Source: Antribacter gilvus (GTDB lineage: Bacteria > Actinomycetota > Actinomycetes > Actinomycetales > Cellulomonadaceae). Taken from it: a stretch of DNA of 64,000 nt. Position 1 is the stretch's first letter. Every line of letters starts with the position of its first letter. The notes beneath the pieces were generated by a model. It did no database searches, was not told where the DNA came from, and was given only the letters and a program-made list of their open reading frames with translations. Of the stretch, positions 62,301-64,000 are shown piece by piece. The translations under genes were made by a program, and so were the position numbers. The stretch is from NCBI RefSeq assembly GCF_003946865.1, contig NZ_QXTH01000002.1, forward strand, positions 186,001 to 250,000. Direction: 5' to 3'.

Positions 62301-62962
62301 GCGTCTTCCTCCGGAGCGACGACGGGAGCGACCTGACGCAGCGCGTCCAGGCCGACCGCGCCCTCGCGCACCATCCGCAGCTCCCGGCCGGTCGCGTCCA
62401 CGATCGTGGACGCCACGCCGCCGGGGGCGCGCCCGCCGTCGAGGTAGACGGCGACGGACTCGCCGAGCTGCTCCACGGCGTCGGCCACGTCGGTGGCCGC
62501 GGGCCGGCCGGACAGGTTGGCGCTCGACACGGCGAGCGGGCCGGTGCGCCGCAGCACGGCCAGCGCGGCCTCGTGGTCGGGCATCCGCAGGGCTACCGTC
62601 CCGTGGGTCTCGCCCAGGTCCCACTGCAGGGACGGCTGCGACCGCAGGATGATGGTGAAGCCGCCGGGCCAGAAGGCCTCGACGAGCTTGCGGGCGTCGT
62701 CAGGGACGTCCGTCGCGAGACCGTCGAGGGTCCGCACGTCGGGCACGAGGACAGGCGGGGGCATCTGCCGGCCGCGGCCCTTGGCCGCGAGCAGCGCGCT
62801 CACCGCCTGGGCGTCGAACGCGTCGGCGCCGATGCCGTACACGGTGTCGGTCGGGAGCACGACGAGACCGCCGCGGGAGATGGCGTTCACCGCCTCGTCG
62901 ACGGCGGGACCCCAGGTCTGCGGGTCGGTGGCGTCGAGCACGGGACGTACTGGCACACTCAC
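62297..62962 (-). CDS. tsaC: threonylcarbamoyl-AMP synthase
   Basis: 221 residues of the YrdC/Sua5 fold. VVLPTDTVYGIGADAF, KGRGRQMPPPVLV, WPGGFTIIL and VSSANLSGRPAATDV are family signatures. It makes threonylcarbamoyl-AMP for t6A37 modification of ANN-decoding tRNAs. It follows prmC by 4 nt. A Sua5-type name would also be acceptable; the C-terminal Sua5 domain is absent. Confidence 0.93.
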   Translation of the reverse strand: MSVPVRPVLDATDPQTWGPAVDEAVNAISRGGLVVLPTDTVYGIGADAFDAQAVSALLAAKGRGRQMPPPVLVPDVRTLDGLATDVPDDARKLVEAFWPGGFTIILRSQPSLQWDLGETHGTVALRMPDHEAALAVLRRTGPLAVSSANLSGRPAATDVADAVEQLGESVAVYLDGGRAPGGVASTIVDATGRELRMVREGAVGLDALRQVAPVVAPEEDA

Positions 62963-62966
62963 GACG

Positions 62967-63881
62967 TCAGTCTTTCACGTCAGCCGGGTGGTGCGGAGCC
63001 GGAGCACGACGGGCGACCACCATGCGGGGCCTGCCCGTCAGGTCCGTGCGGGTCTCGACGGCACCGAAGGCTCCCACCGCGCCGACCATGTCCCGCGCGG
63101 CCTCCGCCTGGACCTCGGCGTGCTCCATCACGTAGAGGCCGCCCGGCCGCAGGAGGCGCGCGGCGGCCGCGGAGACGCCGCGCGGCACCTCGAGCCCGTC
63201 GGCCCCCAGGCCGTAGAGCGCCACGGCGGGGTCGTGCTCGGCGACCTCGGGGTCCACCGGTACCGCACCGGGCGGCACGTACGGCGGGTTGGAGACGACG
63301 ACGTCCACGGTCCCGTCGAGCTCCCGGAGCGCGGTCCGCGCATCGCCCCGCACGAGCCGCACCACGGCTGTGGCGGAGGAGGAGGCCGCGACGTTGCGCT
63401 CGGCCCACGCGTGCGCCGCCGCGTCCAGCTCGACCGCGTGCACCTCGGCCCCGGGCACCTCGGTGGCCACGGCCAGCGCGATCGCGCCGGAACCCGTGCA
63501 GAGGTCGACGACGACGGCGCTCCCCCGCTCGGCCGCGACCCGCGCCGCCTCGTCGATCGCCACCTGCGCCACCTGCTCGGTCTCGGGCCGCGGCACGAAC
63601 ACGCCCGGCCCCACCGCGAGCTCCAGGTGGCGGAACGGCGCCATCCCGGTCAGGTGCTGCAGCGGCTCCCGGGCGGCGCGACGGGCGACGAGACCGCGGA
63701 AGGCGGCCGCGGCGTCGTCGGGCAGCGGCGCGTCCAGGATCGCGAGCCGCCGCACCTCCCCGCGCGGCACGCCCAGGGTGTGCGCGAGAAGAAGCTCGGC
63801 GTCGACGCGGGGGGTGCCCACCCCGCCGTCGGCCAGCTCGGCCGCAGCCCGGCGCACCAGGCTTCCGGCACCCTCACCCAT
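62967..63881 (-). CDS. prmC: release-factor glutamine methyltransferase
   Basis: 304 residues, ATG at 63881 overlapping the prfA stop region by eight bases. Motif [20 protein letters not shown] and the catalytic NPPY in [11 protein letters not shown] identify PrmC/HemK. It methylates the Gln of the GGQ motif in release factors, consistent with being encoded right after prfA. Confidence 0.95.
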   Translation of the reverse strand: MGEGAGSLVRRAAAELADGGVGTPRVDAELLLAHTLGVPRGEVRRLAILDAPLPDDAAAAFRGLVARRAAREPLQHLTGMAPFRHLELAVGPGVFVPRPETEQVAQVAIDEAARVAAERGSAVVVDLCTGSGAIALAVATEVPGAEVHAVELDAAAHAWAERNVAASSSATAVVRLVRGDARTALRELDGTVDVVVSNPPYVPPGAVPVDPEVAEHDPAVALYGLGADGLEVPRGVSAAAARLLRPGGLYVMEHAEVQAEAARDMVGAVGAFGAVETRTDLTGRPRMVVARRAPAPHHPADVKD

Positions 63882-64000
63882 GCGTGGCCGCCGCCAGGCG
63901 GGCTGCCTCGTCCGCCTCGATCGCGGACCGGACCACGGGGTCGAGCTCGCCGTCCAGCACGTGGTCGAGGTTGTAGGCCTTGTACCCGGTGCGGTGGTCG
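63874..64000 (-). CDS. prfA: peptide chain release factor 1, C-terminal end only
   Basis: The last 41 or so codons, reading [20 protein letters not shown] and ending in ATHG-stop. This is the conserved RF1 C-terminus (DHR-x-G...NLxxVLDGxLD). The rest, including the GGQ motif, lies outside the window. Confidence 0.93.
   Translation of the reverse strand, partial: DHRTGYKAYNLDHVLDGELDPVVRSAIEADEAARLAAATHG

Overview
The window is high-G+C DNA from an actinobacterium. Gene order and content (atpIBEFHAGDC followed by a DUF2550 gene and nucS; prfA-prmC-tsaC and a WecA/TagO-like gene upstream; nrdHIEF with an NrdR box; many plant-glycan glycosidases) suggest a Cellulomonadaceae/Promicromonosporaceae-type soil or plant-litter organism. 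That placement is inference; no rRNA is present.

Left edge (1-2262): an aldo/keto reductase gene broken by one in-frame stop, a DUF3800 gene, and a strong isolated hairpin. Positions 2263-25576: a roughly 23 kb integrated genomic island bounded by an exact 16-bp direct repeat that overlaps the stop codon of nrdF. Next to nrdF it carries a tyrosine integrase, an excisionase-like gene, eleven perfect 15-bp tandem repeats and a MobF relaxase whose HUH region has been deleted. It therefore looks like an integrative mobilizable or conjugative element that has lost its own relaxase. The cargo includes an abortive-infection-like gene, a tightly overlapping small-gene operon with a divergent XRE regulator and HD phosphohydrolase, a SAM methyltransferase, a three-gene ABC exporter and, divergent from it, nine overlapping genes: GT32, RarA-C-like, ATP-grasp ligase, PIG-L deacetylase (frameshifted), Nudix, nucleoside hydrolase, GT2, HAD phosphatase and GT4. 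I do not recognise this cluster as a named pathway. The GT4 + phosphatase + PIG-L + ligase logic resembles the steps of mycothiol-like or aminoglycoside-like biosynthesis.

Positions 25563-29657 are the class Ib ribonucleotide reductase operon nrdHIEF. Positions 29711-48616 form a carbohydrate-utilisation locus: serine hydrolase, GH1, GH31, GH42 (minus strand); GH95 and LacI regulator (plus); two permeases and a lipoprotein of an ABC importer (plus); a DUF624 protein and a GH3 (minus). Four matching CGAAGCG(C/T)TTC operators lie in front of the units. The enzyme set (alpha-xylosidase type, beta-galactosidase, alpha-fucosidase family, beta-glucosidases) fits stepwise breakdown of imported fucosylated xyloglucan oligosaccharides (inference).

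Positions 48670-53344 hold nagA, a YndJ-DUF1990 fusion with its TetR regulator, nucS and the DUF2550 gene. Positions 53354-61141 are the F1Fo ATP synthase operon with an AtpI-like gene, followed on the same strand by a WecA/TagO-like transferase, tsaC, prmC and the 3' end of prfA.
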